NCBI GenBank assembly: GCA_014529385.2
Contig: CM043950.1
Span: 72,696,435 to 72,760,434, forward strand
Source: Adiantum capillus-veneris
Taxonomy: Eukaryota; Streptophyta; Polypodiopsida; Polypodiales; Pteridaceae
DNA length: 64,000 nucleotides
Direction: 5' to 3'
This document shows, piece by piece, positions 27,835 to 37,800 of this stretch. Numbering within the stretch: the first letter of the stretch is position 1; each line of letters opens with the position of its first letter. The position numbers and the translations under genes are program-made. Below the pieces are notes generated by a model. That model made no database searches. It was not told where the DNA came from and saw only the letters and a list, made by a program, of their open reading frames with translations.

Positions 27835-29442
27835 TGATAGCCGTTTTTCGGCTCTCCATAATTGCTATACTAAGTTACTCCACCCTACCAAAATCACCCA
27901 AACACTATGGCTATCCCTACCATTTCACTGCAAATAGGCGTGTGTGAGTTAGGGGCTTTTCCCATATCTTCTTAAAAACCCTCAGCTAGCTAGTCACTGG
28001 GCTAGGTGAGCCAAAAAAAAAATAAAAAAATAAAAAATAAAAGTATATTATGGCCTCTTTGTGTGTACATATTTCATTGTATATATGGCCTAAATATAGG
28101 GATTTTTTATAATTATTTTGGTATTTTATTTAAATATTTCTACTTAGGTGTGTGTTTTATTAAACATATGTACACCTTCTTTCATCCTCTTACACCATGA
28201 GTATATTTTTTGCCAATATGTACATACTCTAACCTTATATTTTTCCTTTATACAAATCACTCCCACATTTTCACCCTCACCCTCGTGAAAACAAAAAATT
28301 GATTTCTACTCATTGGTCAAGTTTATTATATTATTTACTTGCATACCTTTTCCTCTTTCACCCAAAATAATTCAAAGAGGGACCATATCATATGATTCCA
28401 ATATCTTTCCATATCCATAACTCCTCCATATTTTTATTATTATTTTTACTCATTATTCTAACACCATGTGCTCATTGAGCTAAAGTCCATGAATAGTCCA
28501 TACACTAGTCCCACCATGTATATATTTCTTTATTCACCAATAATCCTCCTCCATGCATGTGTCAAGGGCAACTTGGATGCTTTGTATTATGATATGACGA
28601 GGGAGGGGCTCACTCTTGGATGCATTGTACAAATTCAACAAAGGAGGGGTCCACTAAATGACTTTTGCAAGCATAAAAACAGGCTTTTTGGTGAGAATTT
28701 TGGCACCTATCTCCACTCCGAATTTGGAGCGGTGGTCAAAAGAGAAAATGTAGCCCATGCTCTGAATAATCACCTCAAAGTTTTTCATGAATTTTGGAGC
28801 TACCAGCGGTGAGCTATGATTTTTTGAGTGGACCCCAGTATGCCCACTTTTCTCACAAGTAGCCCTTAGTCTTCTCTCACCCTTCCACACACCTACTCAC
28901 TCTTACACATCCCTCCCTCTCCTTCCCTCACTCAAACCTGCAATTTCCATGGCTTCTCCCACCCTCTTCACCATTACCCTTCTCTCTCATCCCTATAGTT
29001 CTTTTATGAACCTCTACATACATACACCCTCTCCATGTCTCTCTCTATTGCTTCTATGTTACAATTTCATTTACCTCTCCTAAAATATCTAAAATTCAGC
29101 ATCTTAACCATGATAACTTCTGCAAATTGAGGATTTTTCATCAACAAATCCTCTTTTCATCGTGGTGGTCAACCGTGGCGGCGGCGTAAAGAAGCGAAGA
29201 AGAAGAAGAAGACCAGCGGTCATTTTTTCCACAATCTACACAAGGGTGAGTTCAAGCTTCTTCAAAGCTTCACCATCTCAATGATTCTCTTTTAATTCAC
29301 CCCTCTTCCTTCATCAAATCAACTCACTCTACCCATTGTAAATGTAACATTAACTTTCTAGTGATTACTAACGACTAACATACTAACACAAAATAGCATT
29401 GACCTAACCATAAAAGACACCTCACCTCAAGACATGTATAGT

Positions 29443-29477
<35 letters not shown>

Positions 29478-30502
29478 CTTCCTTAAAACTTACTTTCACC
29501 TTATCTACCATCAATAATGCTCTCTTTTGATCCCCCACCCATGACTCAAGCAGACAAAGAAGGCCCGCAATGTTTTGATATTCAAAAAAATCATAATCCT
29601 GATTTGTTAGCTTGTAAATTAGGATTTCCAATAATCTTAATATGGGGTCTCCAACCTATAAATAAGCCCCTCTCCTTCTTGTAAAACAAGCTCCAACATC
29701 TCACATAGCACCCCAACACTCTATGCGTGAGGAGAGACTTAGGTGTAGCAACCACTTGTGAGCTTCACTCTTGGTGTGAGAGAAGCCTTCAAGCTACACA
29801 TTGCAAGTGAGAGAGCGTGAGTTCCACAAATCTCAAAACCACTATTTTACATGCTCCTTCATCATCAATAAATTGAGGTTTGGTGCATCAAAGGCGTGAT
29901 TCGACGTTTAAATCTTCGTCCTTCCATTTGTGCAATACGGTTTGGTAAATTCAAGGTGACTTGTGTATTTTGAGTTTTATCGGTTGATTTTGATTTTAGA
30001 AAGTGTTTTAGTGTGTTTTCCATTGCCAGTTTTGTGTCCATTGTAAGAGGGTATTGTGGTGAGAGGTCTCCCACACCCTAAGACAGTCTGTGTGTGTTTT
30101 GGCAATGATTAGCAATCACTAAGCATTGAGTGAGTTTTGTACAAGTTCTACGATAGCATCATAACGAACCATCTCCATTTGCAAGTCACAAACAAGGTAT
30201 TACGCAAGATCCTTCTCTCTCTCTCTTCCCTTTGCTCTAGCTCTCTCTGGTCCATTTCATGTGTGTCTTGGTTTGAGGTTGTTTGTGTGTGTTGTGTGGT
30301 GCATCTTCTTGGTTGTGCCAAAATCTCTCTTGCGTCCTAGTTCGCATACCATAACTAGGTGGTGCCCCTATCTTGTTTTGGTTTGGCTGTGGGTTTGTTG
30401 TTGTGTTGTGCTTGTGGTTGCCCCAGCCCCAATTGAGCAGCACGGGAGCCTTGAGGGGTGTTTAGAGGTCGCCTCTCTTGTTGCCCGCCCCGGACCGCCT
30501 CA
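27835..30502 (+). repeat. Family C LTR 2 (2668 bp)
   Basis: TGATAGCC...CCGCCTCA, the same as LTR 1 apart from about 14 changes, among them a shorter G run near 27951 and two fewer bases in the (TC)n tract (29445-29475). The TATA box is at 29658-29665. It ends exactly at 30502 where copia sequence resumes; ccagc (30503-30507) is the expected target duplication. Confidence 0.9.
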
Positions 30503-32329
30503 CCAGCAATCAACACGTCATCCACATACAAAATAAGGATTAGCCAACTACCATCCTTAGCCTTCTTTGTATATAGACTGTGATCGAACTCACTACGTTT
30601 GTAGCCTTGAGAAAGCATAAACTTGTGGAATTTATGGTACCATGCCCTCGGTGATTGTTTCAAGCCATAAAGACTCTTTAACAACTGGCATACCCAAAAT
30701 CTTGCCTTTCTCAACAAACCCTTCTCGCTGCTGCATGTAAATTTCCACATCTAAATCACCATGCAAGAACGCTGTCTTGACATCCATTTGGTGCAACACC
30801 AAATCTAATATGGCAACCAATGCAAGAAAGCATCTCAATGTAGTCATCTTGACAACCGGAGAGAAGACTTACTCAAAGTCAATTCCTTGTTCTTGCTTAA
30901 ATCCCTTGGCAACAAGCCTTGATTTGTACTTTTGCTGACTATCATGAGCGGTGATCTTATACCTGTAAACCCATTTACAGGGTAGAGTCTTTTTGCCCCG
31001 TGGTAATTTAACTAGCTTCCATGTCTGGTTTTTATGCAGAGCTGTCATCTCTGACTGCATGGCCGATTGCCAATTCCTGGAGTCCTTCATTTGCACTTCT
31101 TCCTTGTAACATGAAGGCTCATTGCAATCAGTCAACATGACATAGTTCATAGATGGAAGAAACCTATCAGGAGGTCGCGTGATACGTCCAGATCTACGCA
31201 CAATAGGTGGCTCAGGCTCAGCCACAACCTGTGGTTCCACTCTATCCTGTACTTGCTCCTCTTGAGCCCTGACATTTTGTCTTGCATGTGCAGGTCCATC
31301 TTCTTGGAAGACAACTCTTCTAATCTCCTCAACCCTCTCTGGTTTAGAATGATATTTGGATTCATTAAAGTGAACATCATTGCTGTGGACAACCTTTCTG
31401 GATTTGGGATCCCAAAGTCTGTACCCCATCTCACCAGAATTACCATAGCCTAGAAAGATGCACTTTCAACTCTTTGGCTCAAGTTTGTTCCTAAACTCCT
31501 TTGCAACGTGAGTATATGCCTCATAGCCAAAGACTCTGAGATGCTTGTATGAGGGCACCTTGCCTGACCATACCATCTCTGGCACTGAATCCTTCTGCAA
31601 AACCTTGCTAGGAGATCTATTTACAAGATCTTCAGCCCAAAACCCATTTTGCAGCTGTACATGTGCATTAGACAACATACTTCTAACCTTCTCTTGTATG
31701 GTCCTATTCATCCTCTCAGAAACACCACTTTGAGGAGGATCGTAGGGAGCAGTAAGTTCACGTTTTATACCTTTTGACTCACAAAAGTCCTGAAAGGCCT
31801 TTGAAACATACTCTCCATTATTGTCAGTGCGTAAGCATTTAAGCTTCTTGCCACTCTGATTCTCCACAAGTATCACAAAGGTTTTGAAAACACTAAACGC
31901 TTCATCCTTGTGCTTGAGAAAGTAAACCCATACTTTTCTCGAGTAATCATCTATAAATCTCATAAAGTAAGAAGCTCCCCCTAGAGATAGGTTAGGCATA
32001 GGTCCACACAAATCACTATGAACAAGTGCCAACTGTGTATCTCTTCTACTGCTTCTATGCTTATGTGGCTGCTGTGTTTGCTTACCATACAGACAATGTT
32101 CACAGAATTCAAAATCATTAAATGAAAAGCCAGGCAAATAACCAGAACGAGACAAGATTTCCATTCCCTTCTTGGACATATGTCCTAACCGGCTATGCCA
32201 CAAAGAAACGTTCGGTTGCTCGGTTCCATTGATTACATTTTTAGAGACATTTGATACATAAATCATGTAAAGTCCTCCAGACTTTACTCCATATGCTACT
32301 GTCATAGAACCCTTGGATATCTTCCACAT
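30503..32329 (-). pseudogene. E1 copia integrase and RT, broken and cut
   Basis: Continues E1 gag-protease in frame after a TAG. Integrase: zinc part WHSRLGHMSKKG...CEHCLYGK; catalytic Asp in HSDLCGPM and RTDNNGEY; Glu in SGVSERMNR. A TGA interrupts at 31468-31466, before KCIFLGYG. RT follows: CKWVYRYK, SRLVAKGF, then TAA at 30871-30869, then FSPVVKM and [12 protein letters not shown]; a frameshift near 30700; [14 protein letters not shown]; and YVDDVLIAG, after which family C LTR 2 begins. The rest of RT, RNase H and the 3' LTR are absent. Type: Ty1/copia, similar in order and motifs to Tnt1-like elements. Not functional. Confidence 0.9.
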
Positions 32330-32332
32330 GTT

Positions 32333-33535
32333 CTATCCAAAAGTGGTGACGTAGCCAGCATCATCAAGTAAACCTGTGCTGATCAAGCTCTTTGTAATTG
32401 CGGGAACACGTCTCACATTCTTGAGTGTGAAAGAAGAGCCATTCTGAAACTTCAATTGAACATCTCCAACACCTAAGATCTCACATGTCTCCCCATTGCC
32501 TAGCCCAACATGATCTTTAGTGGTCACATAAGAAGTAAACCACTCCTTGTTTGGAGACACATGAAGTGATGCCCCTGAGTCTATAATCCAGTCACTCAGT
32601 GCATTTCCATCAGATGTTGTAAGAAGAGCTGAGTCCATTGTATTCTTCAAGAAGTAGATGCCTTCTGACACTAGACTGTCATCCTCTGCAACAGTGTTTG
32701 TCACATTTATTTCTTGAATCTTCACTGAGGACTTGTTCTTCTCACCATGGTCTTCAGCTTTCTCTTTGCCTTTTTCTACTTTCCATTCTCTGCAGTCTCT
32801 TTTCATGTGACCCTTCTTGCCACAATGGTAGCATTCTATGTCACTCTTGCCTTTAGCACTGCGGGACTTGCTACGAGACTGATTCCTCTTTCCACCTTTG
32901 TACTTTTCTTTGGTCCTTCCCCTGACAACTAAGGCTGTTCCTTTGCCTTTGTCCATTGTCTTTCTATTGGTTTCTTCAGTAAGCAGACTTCCTTCTACAC
33001 CTACTATGTTCAAACCATCTGGAGGTGCAGAATTACTCAAAGCTATGCAAAAAGTGTCCCAACTTTCCGGTAATGTGATCAACAGGAACATAGCTCTAAC
33101 AGGTTCATCAAACTTGACACGTTGAGATGACAACTGACTATAGATTGTGTTGAATTCATTCAGATGATTGGACATAGGTGTCCCTTCTTTCATCTTCAAG
33201 TCAACAAGCTTCTTAAGCCAGTATACCTGTGAAGCTGCACTCTGCTTCTCATAAAGATCACTCAGCTTTAACCATGCTTGATAAGTCGACATCTCGTCTG
33301 CTACATTGAAGTAAACGCTTTCTGCCAAAGTCAGCATAATGGTAGAAAGTGCCAATTCATCCATTTCGCTCCATTCATCTTCGTCCATATCTTCTAGTTT
33401 TATCCCCTTGAGCTTTATAGGTTTTATCTGCTTCTTTTGTACCAACACGTGCCAAATCTGCTTCTTCCACAATGGGAAATTGGTTCCATCCAGCTTCTTG
33501 ATATTGTAAAGAGCAGTGTCCTGTGATCCAGCCAT
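32333..33535 (-). CDS. E1 copia gag-protease
   Basis: 400 codons from the ATG at 33535, ending in an in-frame TAG (32335-32333). Gag of the copia type with FPLWKKQIW near residue 20; Lys/Arg/Ser-rich stretch; CCHC knuckle CYHCGKKGHMKRDC about residue 237; protease with WIIDSGASLH about residue 315 and LISTG at the end. In an intact copia element gag to RNase H is a single ORF, so the TAG is a mutation that separates gag-protease from integrase. The protein itself could still form particles. Confidence 0.9.
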   Translation of the reverse strand: MAGSQDTALYNIKKLDGTNFPLWKKQIWHVLVQKKQIKPIKLKGIKLEDMDEDEWSEMDELALSTIMLTLAESVYFNVADEMSTYQAWLKLSDLYEKQSAASQVYWLKKLVDLKMKEGTPMSNHLNEFNTIYSQLSSQRVKFDEPVRAMFLLITLPESWDTFCIALSNSAPPDGLNIVGVEGSLLTEETNRKTMDKGKGTALVVRGRTKEKYKGGKRNQSRSKSRSAKGKSDIECYHCGKKGHMKRDCREWKVEKGKEKAEDHGEKNKSSVKIQEINVTNTVAEDDSLVSEGIYFLKNTMDSALLTTSDGNALSDWIIDSGASLHVSPNKEWFTSYVTTKDHVGLGNGETCEILGVGDVQLKFQNGSSFTLKNVRRVPAITKSLISTGLLDDAGYVTTFG

Positions 33536-34617
33536 AGCTACGCTTCACAGTCGTTTACTTTCCTGGGAAAAATTCGACAGAGTTTCCCCTGTAAACTGAC
33601 CTCTGAACCAATATCAACCTGTCAAATGAACCAAGAAAGATTCAGATTCTGCATAAATTTTGGCAGAGTCTCCTTTGTAAAGTGGCTCTGGTGTACTAAA
33701 AAACATACCAAAAGACAGCTCAAAAAACACTGTCTCTCTGACACTCTAAGCTGCGGGTAAACCTATCCTGCACCTGTACTGTCTGTCACTGTCCTGTCAC
33801 TGTCCTGTAAGCATAGACTGCGAAAATGCCTCAATGGTAGTAAAGCAAAGATGCAATCCCAACTGTCTAACTCACAGTCAATACATCCTAGCTGCCTATC
33901 TAAGGGTGCTCGAGGGATCGCTCCAAGACCTGTATCACCGAAAGTATCTCAACATTCGAGAATCCCCCAGCTCAATAAAACCTCACTCAACCCTCAACAA
34001 AGGCTGCAGTAAATCTGATAGTACATAGAATTCCCACAAAGTCATACATCCATAAATTTTCCACTATATGCTGTAACTGTTGTGGCGGTTGTTTGCTGCA
34101 TGACTCACAGCCAGCAAACCCTCAATAGACATACATCATCTCTGACAATACATCCCATGTGGAAGTACCTGCAATGTCAGGATGAAATCTGGAATATCAA
34201 GCAGCAAACACAAGCTACCTGATGAACTAGTGGATGTCACCTACAGTCTGTGTGTAGATGCGCCCATGTTGTATGTGACACTCCTCCAAGAACTGAGCCG
34301 TCCTTCGATGTGTAGACAACCACAAATCAACACTCTGGGAGTGTCGATATCCTCAGCACCTATAGTCGTAGGCCGAAAACACAAAATTTGCAGAGTCGGA
34401 TCTGCACCCGCTGAGACCACGTAGTCAAAAATGGCATGCGCAGACCTTTGTCGAAGCCGAACGGTGACCGAGATGACCTCAGAATGAAATTCTGACAACA
34501 CCAAGTCCTTCGGGTTCTCCCACGAGATTTGGGGCCGTGTCTTTGCCTGTCGAATTTCACTCCAATCTGAGTTGGTGACTCTAGCCTCCTGCAGTGCTGC
34601 CCCGAGCCTCGATCTGA
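33536..34617 (-). other. E1 leader, about 1.1 kb, no gene seen
   Basis: Between primer binding site and gag start. Open frames (e.g. 34241-34504 minus, 33834-34028 plus) match nothing. It is long for a copia leader. Confidence 0.6.
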
Positions 34618-34629
34618 GCTCTCATACCA
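34618..34629 (-). other. E1 primer binding site
   Basis: Minus strand TGGTATGAGAGC, one mismatch to the initiator-Met site, 2 nt from the LTR. Confidence 0.75.
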
Positions 34630-34631
34630 GT

Positions 34632-34823
34632 TGAAGGAGTACGAGCGAAAGTGCGACGCGAGAGAGAGTGCGAGAAGAAGAGCACAACGATATGATGAAC
34701 TCGCTCTACTGTAATGTGTAGATCATAGCGAGTTCTTATTAGGTTTTTACAAAAGAATATGTGTACATACCTGGCGGCCCGCCCACTTACCTGGGCGACC
34801 ACATTGGGCTTTATACCCCAACA
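34632..34823 (-). repeat. E1 copia 5' LTR (192 bp)
   Basis: On the minus strand it starts TGTTGGGGTATAAAGC and ends CTCCTTCA. It is short, as is common in Ty1/copia. It is inserted in the RNase H of element E2; the flanking gaaag (34824-34828) would be the target duplication, but the other end of E1 is lost. Confidence 0.82.
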
Positions 34824-34990
34824 GAAAGTGAAACCATATTATGCAGCTTTGAAGCCCAGCTTACTGTTGTGCCTCCAACCGTGAACACATAGCCAGTAGT
34901 GCTCCTTCGAGTATCTTTGTCACCTGGCATATCTGCATCAGCATACCCTTCTAGAAAAATATTAGTTCCTCCAAAATACAAAGCATTTGT
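34824..34990 (-). pseudogene. E2 copia RNase H fragment
   Basis: One minus-strand frame reads a typical copia RNase [40 protein letters not shown]. It is cut by the E1 LTR at 34823 and joined on its N-terminal side directly to the E2 protease; the whole integrase and RT are missing. Confidence 0.85.
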
Positions 34991-36078
34991 TGTTGTCCTG
35001 TAGAGATCAAATTTTTGCGAAGAGAAGGAACATGCCTAACATCTTTAAGCTTCCATTCATTTTCGTTAGCAGTTTTGACAGAAACTGTACCTTTGCCGAC
35101 AATCTCACAAGCTTCATCATCTCCCAAGTATACATACCCAAAATTACCTTTGGTGTAGTCTTGGAAATGTTGCTTGTGTGGTGTCGCATGGAATGAAGCC
35201 CCGGAATCTACTATCCAGGAATTAGACACATTGTCTAATGAGAGAATTAGAGCATCTTGCTCTACTTTACCTGCCACATTGGCCTCCGATGTTGGCTTGT
35301 TGTCTTGAGACTCTGTCTCCTTCTTCTTCTTGGAGCAGCAATCCTTCTTGACGTGGCCCTTCTTGCCGCAGTTCCAACATTCAAGAACTGACTTTGTGCA
35401 TGACTTGCTTCGCCTTGAGCGATCACGACCCTTTTGGTTTTTGAACCTCTCCTTAGGCCTTCCTCTTGTTTCCACTGATAGTGCAGCACTTGATGATTCT
35501 CCTGTGCTTCTCCTTCGCATTTCCTCTCTTAGGAGAACACCCACAACATCATCAAACTTAAGAGTATTTGTACCAGAGATAGAATTACTTACAGCCATCA
35601 CAAGGCTGTCCCAACTATCCGGTAGAGATGATAGCATAAGGAGAGCTCGCACTTCGTCATCGAAATTGATTTTCACTGATCGAAGTTGACTTATGTTTGT
35701 GTTAAAGTCATTTAGGTGTTCTGCAACTGAACCATTCTCTGCCATCTTTAGATTGAACAAGCGCTTCATAAGAAATACCTTATTGGATGCCGATGGTTTC
35801 TCGTAGAAGTCGTCAAGTGACTTCATCAAGTCCTCCGTGGTCTTCATCTTCAAAACATTGAAGGCCACCATTGACGCCAAGCTTAACCGGATTGTTCCCA
35901 GTGCCTTTCGATCAAGGACAATCCATGCTTCGTCTGCCATTGTTGCGGGCTTCTTCGCAAGACCGCCTAGTGGCAAATAGAGGTCCTTCTGGTAGAGATA
36001 GTCTTCAATCTGCATCTTCCAATGTTGTTAGTTTTTGCCGTTGAACTTCTCAATCTTAAGCTTCCCTTCCTCCGCCAT
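34991..36078 (-). pseudogene. E2 copia gag-protease (internally deleted element)
   Basis: The true start is the ATG at 36078 (MAEEGKLKIEKF). An in-frame TAA follows after KN, where related proteins have an aromatic residue, and the frame is open again from MQIEDYLYQKD (36015). It has copia gag, a CCHC knuckle CWNCGKKGHVKKDC (about 35370) and protease WIVDSGASFHATP (about 35210). At about 34991, just after LISTGQ, sequence jumps to RNase H, skipping about 2.5 kb of integrase and RT. Such gag-only derivatives can move using proteins of a complete relative. It is similar to E1 in organisation but clearly different in sequence. Confidence 0.87.
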
Positions 36079-36137
36079 AACTCCCACTCAATTCAAGGAA
36101 TCCTTTCCTTGAGATAATTTAGCTACGAGAAAACCTT

Positions 36138-36149
36138 GCTCTGATACCA
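36138..36149 (-). other. E2 primer binding site (initiator Met tRNA)
   Basis: Minus strand TGGTATCAGAGC, 2 nt from the LTR edge at 36152. Confidence 0.88.
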
Positions 36150-36458
36150 ATTGTTAGGAAATAAGACGTAGCTAAATAGATAATTGAGTAGATTACTTAA
36201 TGGAGAGAGACAGATTTACATACACGAGATTATAGAGTAGAGAGAGAGAGAGAGTACACACAATATACGTGGTTCACCCAATGTGGGCTACGTCCACGGG
36301 AAAGCAGCCACTCAATGGATTTAGTACTTCAAAACAAGAAGTACTTTACAAAGGGATTATACCCTTAATGGAGCTCCCGCCTTGCTTCACTCTCACCACC
36401 TCACACTCACCTTGTTGCATCAACTTCACACTATGAAATGTGTGTATAAATGGCCTCC

Positions 36459-36465
36459 TTTTATA
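36459..36465 (-). promoter_or_regulatory. TATA box in the E2 LTR
   Basis: Minus strand TATAAAA within CCTATAAAAGG. Confidence 0.65.
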
Positions 36466-36466
36466 G

Positions 36467-36534
36467 GCCAAAAGGGCTGACCTCTCTAATGAGAGACAGC
36501 GCCAAAAGGGCTGACCTCTCTAATGAGAGACAGC
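36467..36534. repeat. Two perfect 34-bp tandem copies just upstream of the E2 TATA box
   Basis: Copies at 36467-36500 and 36501-36534 are identical. Each holds a small palindrome, CTCTCTaatGAGAG. On the minus strand they sit directly before the TATA box. Confidence 0.9.
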
Positions 36535-36770
36535 CATGTGTAGACGCCCTTGTGCGAATAAGTCCAAATCCGACCCTCCAATCCTCTAAAGTTGCCCCTG
36601 ATTCTTGTCCTTAAAAATTTTGGTTTCCGGTGAGTGATTTTCCTTCACGCACAATGGCTTCTCCTCATAATGGGGGCCTTACAAATGTGCGCTTTTACCA
36701 CAGAAAATTACAAGGGTAAATCAAGCTCCATACTTAACAAATTGATCCCTAATTAGATTACATGTTAACA

Positions 36771-37800
36771 CTCGGAAATAGCTTGTACAAGCAGGAACCA
36801 GTTGGCAAGTAGGTAGTGGATATTAGGTTTTCTCCAATAGGATGTTCTAATCCAATGTACCCTTAATAAAGTGGATGAGTCCATCTTTTGATTTGTAGGC
36901 ATTTGTGAGCAAATATAAATTTAATGCAAGCATAGGTTGATTTGGGAGGCATCTTACAATATAATATCTAGAGTATCCTTCCGGGTCGCTGTGATGGATG
37001 TATATAGCATAGCTTTCTGGCACTAACATAATGTGAATAATCAAGAAAGCGACTCGGATGGGGCACAAAAACTCTTTGAGGGTGTCAAACTCAAGAAGTG
37101 AACCTATGAATGACATTATCTCTAGCACATTCAAGTCTATGACTCTCGAATCTCACAACTTGTCTATGTCCATAGAACACACCAAAAAGGTTGCCCTAGG
37201 GCATAGGAACACTCTCATATGGTCGGAAGACAGTCATTGACACACTCAAAAAAACATATTTAGCTTACTAATGCATAGTCACAAATGATAGAATAATGGA
37301 CAATGAATATACTTGAATGAAAGAGCAATTGACAAGGAACACAATGCAAGTTTCAAAATCAAAATGTGATTAACATAGATCAAGATATGAGGATTACAAG
37401 ACACGTGAGAGTAGTCTGTCTCTATCGTATACTTCAAAACTAAAAACACTTGATAATGATAAGGGTCCTTTTCCCACTTTACAAAATGAGTTTTATACTT
37501 AGGGCTCTCTTGGTGGTGGCTAACTATAATAGACTCAGTGTCAATTACAAACTTTACAACTCAAATGTAGGACGGACAGGATCTCAGTAAAATGAGAGAC
37601 TCTCATATGATTACAATGGGATTTTTGGAAAATAATAAATATTAAAATTTGGGCTCAAAAACAAAGGGGTTGACTCAAAAGGCGCATGTCTAGTTGGTTT
37701 GGCTGTTTTTGCTACCAACATTCCCCCCTTCCTAGTCTTTGCTCGTCCTCCTATAAACTGTCTTTGTCTTCTTTGTAGTGTGGTCATGTTGTTCTTGATT
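36771..37800 (-). other. Eroded minus-strand coding traces and A/T-rich DNA
   Basis: One 95-codon minus frame (36847-37134; IMSFIGSLLEFDTLKEF, YIHHSDPEGYSRYY) has normal amino-acid composition and may be the end of the unidentified region to the right. The rest shows stops in all frames. Confidence 0.35.

Larger units (their letters stand above)
14234..30502 (+). mobile_element. Tandem array of a Tat-type Ty3 retrotransposon (family C): truncated unit, LTR, full unit, LTR
   Basis: Unit 1 starts abruptly inside gag at 14234 (matching 22826 of unit 2). Internal 1 runs to the polypurine tract at 19234. LTR 1 is 19247-21917, internal 2 is 21918-27834, and LTR 2 is 27835-30502. The units differ at well under 1% of positions and the repeat period is about 8.59 kb. 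The structure LTR-internal-LTR with one shared LTR is what unequal recombination between LTRs of one element (or sister copies) produces. The right end is exact: LTR 2 ends ...CCGCCTCA at 30502, directly inside a copia RT. The left LTR and its target duplication are lost. Confidence 0.88.
36152..36770 (-). repeat. E2 copia 5' LTR (about 619 bp)
   Basis: On the minus strand TGTTAACATG...TTTCCTAACA, with the TGTTA/TAACA ends typical of copia. It contains the acgtggttcaccc...ctacgtccacgg stretch often seen in plant copia LTRs. ctcgg (36771-36775) is the candidate target duplication. The outer boundary is my best choice. Confidence 0.75.
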
